64,000 nt of DNA from Sporosarcina sp. BP05 (GCF_014282005.1 NZ_JACFTD010000005.1:1-64000), one strand, 5' to 3'; positions 32,945 through 41,583 are shown, counted from the stretch's first letter. A program made the numbers and translations. Notes: generated from the letters alone by a model not told the origin.

Positions 32945-33421
32945 TTACTTTTCTTGTGCTAGTTGTGCTTCTACGTACTCGCCGATTTTATCCATCCCAG
33001 CAAGCGTTTCGGATAAAATCTCAGGGTCGACAAATGTAATCATTCTGTTTTCCAAATTTGCGATTGTTGTGAAATACGGTGTTCTTGAGTACGCCATAAG
33101 TCCTGAAGAAGTTAATGCACTTTCTGGTATATCAAGAATTTCTTTCGCATCCAGTACAAGGAGTCCCATGAACAAGCTTCCAGTCTGAACTACCACAACC
33201 CGTGCATCTTCGAATCCTTTTGCAGTTTTACCATAAAGAATCTGTTCAAAATCTAGAATCGGAACAAGTTCTCCACGAATCCGCATAAGTCCGAGCATAT
33301 AGTCAGGTAGATGTGGAATCGGATTTACTTGTTCGAGACGCTCGATTGAAACGACAGCATCGACAGCAATCGCGTATTCCTCGTTACCACACTGGACAAT
33401 AACTGCTTTTAAATCATTCAT
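32945..33421 (-). CDS. CheW-domain protein
   Basis: The 158-aa protein is a single CheW/SH3-like module: VQCGNEEYAIAVDAVVSIERLEQVNPIPHLPDYMLGLMRIRGELVPILDF, followed by VVVQTGSLFMGLLVLDAKEIL and ending FVDPEIL. This fold bridges chemoreceptors and CheA, but no cheA or receptor gene lies near. It is last in an operon with a peptidase, an acyl-CoA carboxyltransferase and methylmalonyl-CoA epimerase (15-bp gap from the peptidase). AAGGAGGGGG precedes ATG 33421. It could be an auxiliary CheW or CheV-like adaptor. Confidence 0.9.
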   Translation of the reverse strand: MNDLKAVIVQCGNEEYAIAVDAVVSIERLEQVNPIPHLPDYMLGLMRIRGELVPILDFEQILYGKTAKGFEDARVVVVQTGSLFMGLLVLDAKEILDIPESALTSSGLMAYSRTPYFTTIANLENRMITFVDPEILSETLAGMDKIGEYVEAQLAQEK

Positions 33422-33436
33422 TCTATCCCCCTCCTT

Positions 33437-34558
33437 TTACTTATTCGCTGTTACATGGACGATTTCAAGCAAAAGTTCTGTCAGCTTGTTCAACTCTTCA
33501 ACCGGCATCCGTTCATTTTTCGTGTGAATTTCTTCGTAACCGACAGCTAATGTAACTGTTGGGATACCTGCGCCGTTAAATACATTACCGTCGCTTCCAC
33601 CGCCGCTCGTCATTAGCTCTGGCGTCAGTCCGATATTGTTGATGGCTGTCATCGCCGTTTGCACGACTTCTGCATCTTCTTCAAAACTAAATCCGGGATA
33701 CATAAGCTGAACTTCTGTTTCAGCTGTTCCGCCCATTAGTTCAGCAGTCCGCTCAAATGTACGAATCATATGTTCGGTTTGTTCATTGAGCTTTTCTTGA
33801 TTGATAGATCTTGCTTCCGCTAAAATACGCACTTCATCACAGACAATATTCGTTGCTTGTCCACCTTCAAAGCGTCCGATATTAGCAGTTGTTTCTGAGT
33901 CAATGCGACCCAGTGACATTGCAGCAATCGATTTCGCCGCGATATTGATGGCAGAAACTCCTTTTTCAGGTGCAACGCCAGCATGTGCTGTTTTGCCATG
34001 GATTGTCGTCCATAATTTCGCTTGGAACGGTGCAGAAGTTACAATGCCGCCTACTTTTTGATCACTGTCGACAGCATAGCCGTATTTCGCTGTAATCAAT
34101 GACGCATCCATCTCTTTCGCGCCGACTAGGCCACTTTCTTCGCCAGCTGTAATAATGAACTGAATGTCGCCATGTGGCTTACCGCTTTCTTTCAACGTAC
34201 GTACCATTTCAAATAGGGCCGCGATTCCTGCTTTATCATCTGCGCCAAGAATTGTCGTACCATCAGAATAGACATAACCGTCTTCACGCAATTCAGGTTT
34301 AATACTTTGACCTGGAACAACAGTGTCCATATGACACGTGAAATAGATTGCGTCGATGCCTTCAGCAGTCCCTTTGAGCGTCGCAATTAAGTTACCTGCA
34401 CCATGTCCAGTCCGATCGTCAGAATCATCTTCCTCAACGTCAAAACCGAGAGCTTCCATTTTTAGTGTTAAAACATCTGCAATCGCGCGTTCGTTTTTCG
34501 TTTCAGAATCAATTTGTACAAGTTCAAAAAATTCTTCAAGCAGTCTTTGTTTATTCAT
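33437..34558 (-). CDS. yqjE: M20/M42-family metallopeptidase (YqjE, PepT-like)
   Basis: The 373-aa protein has the M20 layout: TCHMDTVVPG with zinc His and catalytic Asp, LGADDKAGIAA with bridging Asp, TAGEESGLVGAK with catalytic Glu, then a dimerisation domain (HGKTAHAGVAPEKGVSAI) and the last zinc His region TSGGGSDGNVFNGAGIPTVTLAVGYEEIHTKNE. It is called a PepT-like tripeptidase in Bacillus. AAGGGGATG precedes the start. It lies 17 bp after mmdA in the operon. Confidence 0.92.
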   Translation of the reverse strand: MNKQRLLEEFFELVQIDSETKNERAIADVLTLKMEALGFDVEEDDSDDRTGHGAGNLIATLKGTAEGIDAIYFTCHMDTVVPGQSIKPELREDGYVYSDGTTILGADDKAGIAALFEMVRTLKESGKPHGDIQFIITAGEESGLVGAKEMDASLITAKYGYAVDSDQKVGGIVTSAPFQAKLWTTIHGKTAHAGVAPEKGVSAINIAAKSIAAMSLGRIDSETTANIGRFEGGQATNIVCDEVRILAEARSINQEKLNEQTEHMIRTFERTAELMGGTAETEVQLMYPGFSFEEDAEVVQTAMTAINNIGLTPELMTSGGGSDGNVFNGAGIPTVTLAVGYEEIHTKNERMPVEELNKLTELLLEIVHVTANK

Positions 34559-34575
34559 TTAAAGCATCCCCTTAA

Positions 34576-36123
34576 TTATAACGGCATATTACCGTGTTTC
34601 TTCTTCGGTCTAGTTTCTTGCTTGTTGCGCATCATGTCAAGTGCTTGCAATAGTTTAATACGTGTTTCACGCGGATCAATAACGTCATCGACCATGCCGT
34701 GTGATGCCGCAACGTAAGGATTTGAGAATTTCTCTCGGTATTCCTCGATCTTTTCTGCACGCATTGCTTCCGGATCATCGCTATTGGCAATTTCTCTGGC
34801 AAAGATGATATTTGCAGCGCCTTGCGCACCCATAACTGCAATTTCAGCATTTGGCCAAGCATAGACAATATCCGCTCCGATTGATTTGGAGTTCAGTGCA
34901 ACATAAGCACCGCCAAATGCCTTTCGAAGGATAACCGTTATTTTTGGCACAGTTGCTTCCGAATAAGCATACAAAATTTTTGCACCGTGGCGAATTATAC
35001 CACCATGCTCTTGTTTAATGCCCGGGAAGAACCCAGTCACATCTTCAAACGTAATGATTGGAATATTGAAAGAGTCACAGAATCGGATGAAACGTGCAAT
35101 TTTATCGGATGAATCAATATCGAGCCCCCCTGCCATAACTTTCGGCTGGTTACAAACGAGGCCGACCGGTTCCCCTTTCATACGGGCCAATCCGACGACA
35201 GCATTTCTTGCAAATTCAGCTTGAACCTCCATGAAGGAGTCCGTGTCGACGACTTGTTCGATGACACGCCGAATGTCATATGGGCGAATTGTTTCATACG
35301 GCACGACATCTGCCAAGTTTCCGCGGTAATCATCTGCTTCATTATAAGCCGCGACTGGCGGTTTTTCCGTATTGTTTTGCGGTAAGTAAGCAAGTAATTT
35401 TCTAACATTTTCAAGAACTGTCTTCTCATCTTTACCTCTGAAATGGGCATTCCCGCTGATCGAGTTATGAACTTTCGAACCGCCGAGATCTTCTGACGAT
35501 ATCTTCTCTCCAGTAACCGTCTCAATTACTTTCGGTCCTGTGATGAACATCTGGCTCGTTTCATCCGTCATAAATACAAAATCTGTGATGGCTGGCGAAT
35601 AAACTGCGCCGCCTGCACAAGGCCCAAGAATGACCGATATTTGCGGAATAACACCGGAGTAAATAGCGTTACGATAGAAAATCTCACCATAGCCGTCAAG
35701 TGAAACGACACCTTCTTGAATCCGTGCTCCGCCCGAATCATTCAGTCCGATGAATGGTGCGCCATTTTTAGCAGCTAGATCCATGACATTGGCGATCTTC
35801 ATCGCATGCATTTCCCCAAGCGCTCCTCCGAAAACAGTGAAATCTTGTGAGAATAAATAAATCGGCCTGCCGTTAACTTTTCCGTAGCCTGTCACCACGC
35901 CGTCCCCAGGACCTACTTGCTTGTCCATACCGAAATCACGCGTACGGTGGACAACGAACGGATTTAATTCAACAAATGAATTCGGATCTAGTAGCAGGTC
36001 GATTCGTTCTCTTGCTGTCAATTTCCCTTTTTCATGCTGTTTAGCAATTCGCTCGTCTCCGCCACCAAGTTCAATCACTCTTTTTTTATCATACAATTCA
36101 TTAATTTTATCATAGATATCCAT
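34576..36123 (-). CDS. mmdA: Acyl-CoA carboxylase carboxyltransferase subunit (propionyl/methylmalonyl-CoA type)
   Basis: Starting at ATG 36123 (AAGGGGACTGAC upstream) gives 515 aa; a longer frame only overlaps mce. The crotonase-like double domain is plain. GKLTARERIDLLLD, the acyl-CoA oxyanion loops GGARIQEGV and GPCAGGAVYSPAITDF, and the C-terminal biotin-side motifs PGIKQEHGGIIRHGAKILYAYSEA and KAFGGAYVALNSK are intact. With mce just upstream (4-bp gap) it links propionyl-CoA to methylmalonyl-CoA. The biotin carboxylase partner is not in the window. Confidence 0.93.
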   Translation of the reverse strand: MDIYDKINELYDKKRVIELGGGDERIAKQHEKGKLTARERIDLLLDPNSFVELNPFVVHRTRDFGMDKQVGPGDGVVTGYGKVNGRPIYLFSQDFTVFGGALGEMHAMKIANVMDLAAKNGAPFIGLNDSGGARIQEGVVSLDGYGEIFYRNAIYSGVIPQISVILGPCAGGAVYSPAITDFVFMTDETSQMFITGPKVIETVTGEKISSEDLGGSKVHNSISGNAHFRGKDEKTVLENVRKLLAYLPQNNTEKPPVAAYNEADDYRGNLADVVPYETIRPYDIRRVIEQVVDTDSFMEVQAEFARNAVVGLARMKGEPVGLVCNQPKVMAGGLDIDSSDKIARFIRFCDSFNIPIITFEDVTGFFPGIKQEHGGIIRHGAKILYAYSEATVPKITVILRKAFGGAYVALNSKSIGADIVYAWPNAEIAVMGAQGAANIIFAREIANSDDPEAMRAEKIEEYREKFSNPYVAASHGMVDDVIDPRETRIKLLQALDMMRNKQETRPKKKHGNMPL

Positions 36124-36127
36124 TTTG

Positions 36128-36538
36128 TCAGTCCCCTTTACCGCTTTTATCACATAGCTCATACAAAACACCGAATGATGATTTAGGGTGAAGGAACGCA
36201 ACTTCGGCTCCGCCAGCACCCGGTTTTGGTTCTTCTTGAAGTAATTGTACGCCTTTTTCTCGCAGTTCAGCCATTCTTGAACGAATATCCGTCACACCAA
36301 ATGCGATATGATGAACACCTTCGCCGCGTTTTTTGATAAATTTCGCAATTGGCCCATCTTCCCCCAGTGGTTCCAATAATTCAAGCTTAATATTCCCGGC
36401 GTCAATGAATGCGACGCGCACTTTCTGACTGGCGACTTCTTCAACTGCCAAAAGCGTAAGCCCGAGCGTATTTATGTAATAGTCTAGTGATACATCGATA
36501 CTCTTCACAGCAATTCCAACGTGGTCTACTTTTTGCAT
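36128..36538 (-). CDS. mce: Methylmalonyl-CoA epimerase
   Basis: The 136-aa protein has two paired VOC modules with metal ligands: DHVGIAVKSIDVSLDYYINTLG (His), VRVAFIDAGNIKLELLEPLG (Glu), GEGVHHIAFGV (His) and FLHPKSSFGVLYELC (Glu). It interconverts (S)- and (R)-methylmalonyl-CoA. It is the first gene of the operon mce-mmdA-yqjE-cheW. GAGGGGAATTGG lies before ATG 36538. Confidence 0.93.
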   Translation of the reverse strand: MQKVDHVGIAVKSIDVSLDYYINTLGLTLLAVEEVASQKVRVAFIDAGNIKLELLEPLGEDGPIAKFIKKRGEGVHHIAFGVTDIRSRMAELREKGVQLLQEEPKPGAGGAEVAFLHPKSSFGVLYELCDKSGKGD

Positions 36539-36589
36539 ACCAATTCCCCTCCCCTAATGTACATTTTACCTTATTAAAACGACAAGATG

Positions 36590-36617
36590 TTGTGATATTC
36601 ATAAATTCTGTTAAAAT
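36590..36617 (+). promoter_or_regulatory. Possible promoter of the small peptide gene
   Basis: TTGTGA (36590-36595), 16 bp, TAAAAT (36612-36617), 31 bp before the start codon. Confidence 0.4.
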
Positions 36618-36647
36618 AGAACTATTAAGCTTAAGGAGTTTTGACTA

Positions 36648-36743
36648 ATGAGCAACCCTAAAGTACAAAAAATCATCGTTTTAGTAATGGTTGGCGCAAT
36701 GCTTGCTTCAAGTGTTATGTTTGGCCTTAGTATGATTATGTAA
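36648..36743 (+). CDS. 31-aa membrane peptide, Prli42-like stressosome anchor
   Basis: TTAAGGAG (36631-36638) precedes ATG 36648 at good spacing; the peptide begins MSNPKVQKIIVLVMVGAM and is 31 aa. A short basic N-terminus is followed by one membrane helix (IIVLVMVGAMLASSVMFGLSMIM). Length and layout match Prli42, the 31-aa peptide that ties the stressosome to the membrane in Listeria and is conserved in Firmicutes. A perfect terminator lies 7 bp downstream. The identification rests on resemblance only. A stressosome operon is not in the window. Confidence 0.72.
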   Translation: MSNPKVQKIIVLVMVGAMLASSVMFGLSMIM

Positions 36744-36749
36744 AAAACA

Positions 36750-36792
36750 AAAAACAGTCCGTATGTGCAACTAGCACGTACGGACTGTTTTT
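36750..36792. terminator. Terminator after the 31-aa peptide gene
   Basis: A 19-bp near-perfect stem (36750-36768 with 36774-36792, one mismatch) carries an A-run on one side and a T-run on the other, so it is probably bidirectional. Confidence 0.85.
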
Positions 36793-36804
36793 CACTTATT
36801 AAGT

Positions 36805-36909
36805 CTAGCTTCCGTGCGCCAGACACTTGGACACTCACAGGATGTGAGTTACGCAGCCGTTGCCACTCGACGTGGAGAACTTAGGCTGTGTCCACTTGCA
36901 GGCGCACTA
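36805..36909. repeat. Dispersed intergenic repeat, member 3
   Basis: AGGATGTGAGTTACGCAGCC and GAGAACTTAGGCTG align with GGGATGCAGGTCATGCAGTC and GCGAACTTACACTG at 48545-48592. It lies between the 31-aa gene and brxB. Confidence 0.65.
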
Positions 36910-36917
36910 CACTTTTC

Positions 36918-37358
36918 TTACAGTTCTTCGCAATAGTCCTCGAACTGGCTTTGTAGGTTTGTTACAACGGACATTGGATCATGTCCTTCGATTTCATAAC
37001 GTCCAACTTCAGCTACCATCTTGCCATCTTTCATCAGTACGAATGATGGTGAAGAAGGCAAGTGATCTTCTCCGAATAGCATACGTGCTTGTGCAGTTGC
37101 CTCTTTGTCTTGTCCTGCGAATACAGTTACTAAGTGATCCGGACGTTTGTCATAATGTACTGCATGTGCAGCCGCTGGACGTGCGATACCGCCTGCACAA
37201 CCACAAACTGAATTCACCATAACAAGTGTCGTGCCCGGGCGTTTAAAAGCATCTTCCACAAGCTCAGGCGTTGTCAGCTGCTCATATCCACCAGCTTCCA
37301 TCTCCGCACGTGCTGTTTTAAGGATATCATTCATATAAAGATCAAAATTCATATTCAT
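36918..37358 (-). CDS. brxB: Bacilliredoxin BrxB
   Basis: The 146-aa thioredoxin-fold protein has the DUF1094 signature [15 protein letters not shown] (active-site CGC), [11 protein letters not shown] and [14 protein letters not shown]. The N-terminus [13 protein letters not shown] closely resembles YqiW of Bacillus subtilis. Bacilliredoxins remove bacillithiol from S-bacillithiolated proteins after oxidative stress. GAGAGGGG lies before ATG 37358. A paralogue of BrxA type lies 2 kb to the right. Confidence 0.94.
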   Translation of the reverse strand: MNMNFDLYMNDILKTARAEMEAGGYEQLTTPELVEDAFKRPGTTLVMVNSVCGCAGGIARPAAAHAVHYDKRPDHLVTVFAGQDKEATAQARMLFGEDHLPSSPSFVLMKDGKMVAEVGRYEIEGHDPMSVVTNLQSQFEDYCEEL

Positions 37359-37621
37359 GTATAATCAAACCCCTCTCTATTTACTTCTTTATCATAGCAG
37401 GACAGCGAGTTTACTGCAAAAAATCGATTTAGAAATACATAATAAGCCAAAACTAAACTTTTTCCAATTTCCTCCGTAAAACGACTAACAACTAATTATC
37501 CGAACTGATGGACAATAAAGCGATAGGGTTCTGGGTTATCGCTTTGTTTTTGCTGATTTACTGTCTTGTTATGATTCCAGTTCAATATGGTAATATTATT
37601 AAAAAAACACCCCCAGCATGG

Positions 37622-38221
37622 TTAAGATAACCACTTAGGAGGTGTGTCTTTTGCCCAATAGATATCACCGATTGAATGATGAGCCGTAAACTCATCTGCG
37701 GCAATATGATAATGAAAGTTATAGTAGTAGCCGTCTTTCGGCCTTTTTTCAGTACGAACATGGAAACGGATAAGGTCTTTTCTGTCTTCAAGATCATATA
37801 CATTGAAAATTTTCTCTGAATAATCCCCGGCAGGCTTTTCACTGATAGCAAGACGACGCTTATGTACATCATCAGAACTTGCAAGCGTCATTTGAATGGC
37901 TTCCTCAATTTTTGGGAAAATAACGCTGTCAAATTCATCAGCGATTACCGGACCGACTTTTGTTCCGAATTTCATGTACGAAAGCTTTTTCGCAGACGTG
38001 ATAAATAAATCTTCTATGGAGTCCGAATTATCTTCTAAACTATCATCATAGAACGCATCTGCTAATTCAATTGGATAATTGTCACTTTGCGAAGGACTTG
38101 CGGAATGTTTCGAGACATCTTTGTCTTGTAAGTTTGTCCAAATTTCATGATTCGGTGAAATGGCACCGAATGTCAAGAGTGCTACGGCAACAATAAGCGT
38201 TTTCTGTAACCATTTTTTCAC
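37622..38221 (-). CDS. ypjP: YpjP-like secreted or membrane-anchored protein
   Basis: The 199-aa protein has a signal or anchor segment (KTLIVAVALLTFGAISPN), an acidic low-complexity stretch (about 50-75) and a conserved C-terminal domain ending YHIAADEFTAHHSIGDIYWAKDTPPKWLS. The layout and neighbours (ypiP and yphP next, same order as in Bacillus) point to YpjP. Function unknown. No ribosome binding site stronger than GGGTGAAG is seen. Confidence 0.8.
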   Translation of the reverse strand: MKKWLQKTLIVAVALLTFGAISPNHEIWTNLQDKDVSKHSASPSQSDNYPIELADAFYDDSLEDNSDSIEDLFITSAKKLSYMKFGTKVGPVIADEFDSVIFPKIEEAIQMTLASSDDVHKRRLAISEKPAGDYSEKIFNVYDLEDRKDLIRFHVRTEKRPKDGYYYNFHYHIAADEFTAHHSIGDIYWAKDTPPKWLS

Positions 38222-38365
38222 TACACTTCACCCGCAATTGTTATTATTTTTGTTCATGAGTAGTTTATTTGACGAAAAAGTATTGAAAAGGTTTCTTCTT
38301 TCTTATTTTCATTGTACAATAAAAATGAAGGTAATTGTATGTTTTTTTGAAGGAGGGTATCACTG

Positions 38366-38443
38366 ATGGATGTGAATCTGTTTATCGGTATCGGAATGCT
38401 GGCATTGCTCGTGTATCTTAGCTCATTGAATTTCACCCACTAA
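38366..38443 (+). CDS. 25-aa membrane microprotein
   Basis: GAAGGAGGGTATCACTG precedes ATG 38366, an excellent ribosome binding site. The peptide, starting MDVNLFIGIGMLALLVYLSS, is a single membrane helix. A perfect terminator starts 8 bp after TAA 38441-38443. Signals before and after the frame argue for a real microprotein gene. No family is recognised. TACAAT at 38315-38320 could be its -10. Confidence 0.6.
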   Translation: MDVNLFIGIGMLALLVYLSSLNFTH

Positions 38444-38450
38444 TATCAAT

Positions 38451-38490
38451 AAACGCCGTCGCCCTCAATTTGAGGAGGACGGCGTTTTTC
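38451..38490. terminator. Terminator between microprotein and ypiP
   Basis: AAACGCCGTC (38451-38460) pairs with GACGGCGTTT (38478-38487); CCTCAATTTGAGG forms the inner stem. It serves both convergent genes. Confidence 0.85.
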
Positions 38491-39268
38491 ATTTTCCGAT
38501 AAAAGCAAAATGGAACTTCGTGTTCGGTCTAATTATTCGTTCCATATCAAATTGCTCGAATACTGGTGAATCAAACCGATCTTTCACAACAACCCGCCGC
38601 TTACATACACGTTGGGCTTGTTCTATCCATTCATCTGTCAGCGTACTATGCACGCCAGCTTGACGCAGTGGCGTGAAATTGGTCGATTCCGAAATAGGTG
38701 CATGAAACATCGGATCGATATAGACAATATCCCACGATGAATCCGCTTGTTGGCTCAAAAACTCAACTGCTTCAGACTGGATGACTTCGATCCGAGTCAT
38801 AGCCTGAACAAGTTGCTCTGACTCAGTTGGAAACGAGCGCAGACCCCGTCCAGTTATGAACGCGACAGCGGGATCTGCTTCTACGCCCAACACTTTGCCG
38901 CCTTCACCTGTTACGAAAGAAGCGATGATACTGTCAGAGCCAAGCCCAAGTGTACAATCGAGAAACGAATCATCTTTTTTCAATTGAGTTATTTCGATTA
39001 GCGGATCTGTTTCACCCTTCAATAACCGTTTCAATCTGAATGCTGCAGAATTAGGATGAAAGAAAAACGGTTCTTCCATTCCGATACGATATAAATCATA
39101 TCGATTTTTCCCCGCAACAATAACATCCGAACCGTTTGTGTTTTGTATTCGGGAAACCGCTTGTTTTTTGCGTTCGACAATCGGATAGCCTAGAATTTCA
39201 GACGCTTCTAACGCAAGTTGTAGCGATTGATCATCAGGCCTGCCAGCGGTCGTGATGACTGTACTCAT
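38489..39268 (-). CDS. ypiP: Class I SAM-dependent methyltransferase (YpiP-like)
   Basis: The 259-aa protein has an N-terminal RsmJ-like part: TTAGRPDDQSLQLALEASEILGYP, then PFFFHPNSAAFRLKRLLKGETD. The Rossmann core follows: FLDCTLGLGSDSIIASF (SAM motif I), VLGVEADPAVAF, and DIVYIDPMFHAP (DPMF resembles the DPM/NPPF catalytic motif of RsmJ-type rRNA methyltransferases). The start codon shares one base with the brxA stop, so it is translationally coupled. Confidence 0.88.
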   Translation of the reverse strand: MSTVITTAGRPDDQSLQLALEASEILGYPIVERKKQAVSRIQNTNGSDVIVAGKNRYDLYRIGMEEPFFFHPNSAAFRLKRLLKGETDPLIEITQLKKDDSFLDCTLGLGSDSIIASFVTGEGGKVLGVEADPAVAFITGRGLRSFPTESEQLVQAMTRIEVIQSEAVEFLSQQADSSWDIVYIDPMFHAPISESTNFTPLRQAGVHSTLTDEWIEQAQRVCKRRVVVKDRFDSPVFEQFDMERIIRPNTKFHFAFIGK

Positions 39269-39702
39269 TATTTACAAACTTGATCGAGTACTTCCGATAG
39301 ATGGTCTTTAATTTGCCCCATCTCAAAATTCTCGATTTGTTCTCTTGGGATAAAGTACGCGAGTGCCCCATCTTTCCAAAGTGCGATAGAAGGTGAGCTA
39401 GGCGGAACTTCCGGGAAATAATCCCGCATCATAGCTGTCGCTTCTTTATCTTGTCCTGCAAATACTGTGAACAAGTGATTTGGTTTATGTTCAGCTTCCT
39501 GTAATGCTTCTCTAACTGCTGGACGTGCAAGACCCGCGGCACATCCACAAACCGAGTTGATAACGACAAGCGCTGTCCCCTCAAGTGATTTCATTGTTGC
39601 TTCAACGTCCTCAGCCGTCGTTAGTTCCGTAAATCCATTTTGTGCAAGCTCTTCACGCATCGGTTTCACAATGCCCTTCATGTACTCGTCGTAAGCATTC
39701 AT
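39268..39702 (-). CDS. brxA: Bacilliredoxin BrxA
   Basis: ATG 39702 (AAAAGGGGCG upstream) gives 144 aa, the same length as YphP of Bacillus subtilis. VVINSVCGCAAGLARPAV holds the CGC redox motif; [11 protein letters not shown] and PPSSPSIALWKDG are family landmarks. It is a de-bacillithiolase like BrxB. It heads an operon with ypiP. Confidence 0.93.
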   Translation of the reverse strand: MNAYDEYMKGIVKPMREELAQNGFTELTTAEDVEATMKSLEGTALVVINSVCGCAAGLARPAVREALQEAEHKPNHLFTVFAGQDKEATAMMRDYFPEVPPSSPSIALWKDGALAYFIPREQIENFEMGQIKDHLSEVLDQVCK

Positions 39703-40143
39703 GTTTTCGCCCCTTTTCATATGTGTTCAAAATCGCTTAGTAAATTAAGTTCCACGAGTTCCATTCTACCTTGTCTTTCATATCTTTTCACGGTTCTTCA
39801 CTTTAAATGTTAGTTTTGTGTTAGTTGTTATGGTTTATTTTAGTTATTCCATTCAATCGTTGCTTATTTTTAAGTGAACAAAAAAACACCCGGGCGGACG
39901 TTCTTCTATTAATTGCTTGATACATGCAGTTATTTGTTTTTTATATAGTCCATACCTTGCGTTGTTATTGCTAAAACTAGATTATCAGACCCTTGCCCGC
40001 TATCTGTGGCTTAGTCCTTTTCGATAAGGTGTTCAATAAGGATTTTGAAAGATATAAAAGCCTAACTCCTCCGTATCTTGAACGAGGAATTAGGCTAATG
40101 ATCTTCAACAATCGTGACCGTTAATGCAAAAGATTTTATTAAA
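39703..40143. other. Intergenic region with one terminator
   Basis: 440 bp. An inverted repeat at 40059-40070 with 40085-40096 (AGCCTAACTCCT / AGGAATTAGGCT) followed by T-rich DNA on the minus strand is the likely terminator of the 100-aa membrane protein gene. Nothing else is recognised. Confidence 0.5.
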
Positions 40144-40446
40144 TTAACCCATCCACATCCCCCAAACAAAAAATGACCATATAGAAATCGGGAGCCCTAT
40201 TAAGACACATGCAGTAACACTCACAATAAGGAGTATTTTCTCAGTTTTATGGAAAATAAATAATGAAATAGGGATAATTATATATAATCCAATACTAATG
40301 AAAGTTACGATAGTTATAGCTGTTGTTAACTCAATTGCAGGGAAACGTTCATTTAAATTATAAGATGTATCTTGACCAAGCGTGCCTAAAATGGTTGCCA
40401 ATATAAGACCTATGATTACAAAAGAACTATAAATCATCACCTTCAT
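40144..40446 (-). CDS. Small three-helix membrane protein (100 aa)
   Basis: The start ATG 40446 follows GAGGGGATTGAGG. The peptide has three predicted membrane helices: IYSSFVIIGLILATILGTLG, LTTAITIVTFISIGLYIIIPISLFIF and ILLIVSVTACVLIGLPISIWSFFVWG. The short connecting loops are FPAIE and HKTEK. There are no recognised motifs. It is monocistronic with a terminator about 50 bp downstream. Function unknown. Confidence 0.65.
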   Translation of the reverse strand: MKVMIYSSFVIIGLILATILGTLGQDTSYNLNERFPAIELTTAITIVTFISIGLYIIIPISLFIFHKTEKILLIVSVTACVLIGLPISIWSFFVWGMWMG

Positions 40447-40727
40447 ATCCTCAATCCCCTCTTTTGAAATCATTATTCTCCTATTTTAAAATCGTAACGA
40501 ACTTCCTTTTCTATAATTTTACCAATATATCCCTTTTGCTCCAAATAGTTTTCTATTTTTCCAACAGTATGATTCTTGTCGTAAGCTATATAAGCTGAAA
40601 AGATAAGAACACAAATAATTAAATAGTTATTTCAACTATTCTTTTCATAAAGAAAACCACATTTTTAATTCAAGCTACGTAAACAATTGTGCTTATGTTA
40701 CGTCATTTGTTGATATATAGGTATATT

Positions 40728-41087
40728 TCAAGCATTATTTTTCACGAAAAATGCCCTCAAAAACAACCTTACCAATAATTGTCCTGTAAAAAAAACGAAT
40801 GCTGCGAATACAACTGCACCATCCCTGCCAACAGGTTTAAACCAGCCACCCTCATCCACAATAAAATTAGAAGCCAAAAACACTGATAATATACCAGTTA
40901 TTATATTCACACAAAAAATGTATCGCAGTTTTACTGCTCCTGATAAAAGACCTGATACTACCACGTACAATATAGAGCTTGCGAGTAGAAAAGTAGCTTC
41001 TTCATTTTTCATATGCTGTCCATATTCATAGTAATGGAAAAGGAACGGAGCTGGAATCAAAGACACAATCAACCATTGTACTTTCAT
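40728..41087 (-). CDS. Four-helix membrane protein next to an XRE regulator (119 aa)
   Basis: ATG 41087 behind GGGAGGATC is preferred over upstream starts inside the preceding gene. The helices are QWLIVSLIPAPFLFHYY, FLLASSILYVVVSGLLSG, YIFCVNIITGILSVFLASNF and AVVFAAFVFFTGQLLVRLFLRAFF. There is no known motif. It lies 19 bp after the XRE-type regulator gene, so the two probably form an operon. The regulator may control membrane insertion of this protein, or the pair may be a small immunity-type module. Confidence 0.65.
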   Translation of the reverse strand: MKVQWLIVSLIPAPFLFHYYEYGQHMKNEEATFLLASSILYVVVSGLLSGAVKLRYIFCVNIITGILSVFLASNFIVDEGGWFKPVGRDGAVVFAAFVFFTGQLLVRLFLRAFFVKNNA

Positions 41088-41106
41088 AAGATCCTCCCAA
41101 ACAAAT

Positions 41107-41583
41107 TTACTTTTCGCCTTCGTCAGATGACTCCCCTTTAAATAACTCACTTAAACGAGTTAAGGCTTCTTGCTCTTCAAACGAGCTATACCATCGATAA
41201 TTTTTGTCGTCTAAAATTCGATAATGTTGGCTAATGACATTTTGTTGCAATCGAAAACTCCCTTGATTATCAATTTCTTGCCACCAAACTCTTCCCCCCA
41301 TTGACCTATCTCTTGGTCTATCTATTCCATTGTGTGCAATAGTTTCAACGATTTCTAAGGGTTCATCACCTAAAGCAGACCGCAAAATTTCGCTATCTCT
41401 GAATAACGCACAGACCGCAATTACATTTGTCCAGCCCGATAACGTTCTTCCTTTTTCAATTTGGATAAGTGTTTTTTTGGACATGCCCATAATGTCTGCC
41501 ATTTTTTCTTGCGAATAATTTTTTTCTAACCGAATAAGTCTAATTTTACTGGAAATAAGTTCAATCACTTGCTCTTTATTCAT
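41107..41583 (-). CDS. XRE-family helix-turn-helix regulator
   Basis: The 158-aa protein has an XRE helix-turn-helix at 16-70 (RLIRLEKNYSQEKMADIMGMSKKTLIQIEKGRTLSGW). A 90-residue C-terminal part with a conserved-looking WWQEIDNQGSFRLQQNVISQHYRILDD follows. AAAGGAATT precedes ATG 41583. The perfect palindrome GTGTAATATTACAC lies 41 bp upstream and is a likely operator. It is the first gene of an operon with a small membrane protein. Confidence 0.85.
   Translation of the reverse strand: MNKEQVIELISSKIRLIRLEKNYSQEKMADIMGMSKKTLIQIEKGRTLSGWTNVIAVCALFRDSEILRSALGDEPLEIVETIAHNGIDRPRDRSMGGRVWWQEIDNQGSFRLQQNVISQHYRILDDKNYRWYSSFEEQEALTRLSELFKGESSDEGEK

Noticed and set aside
36124-36219. N-terminal extension of mmdA
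   Set aside because: It lies within the mce gene; ATG 36123 has a ribosome binding site and begins at the conserved N-terminus.
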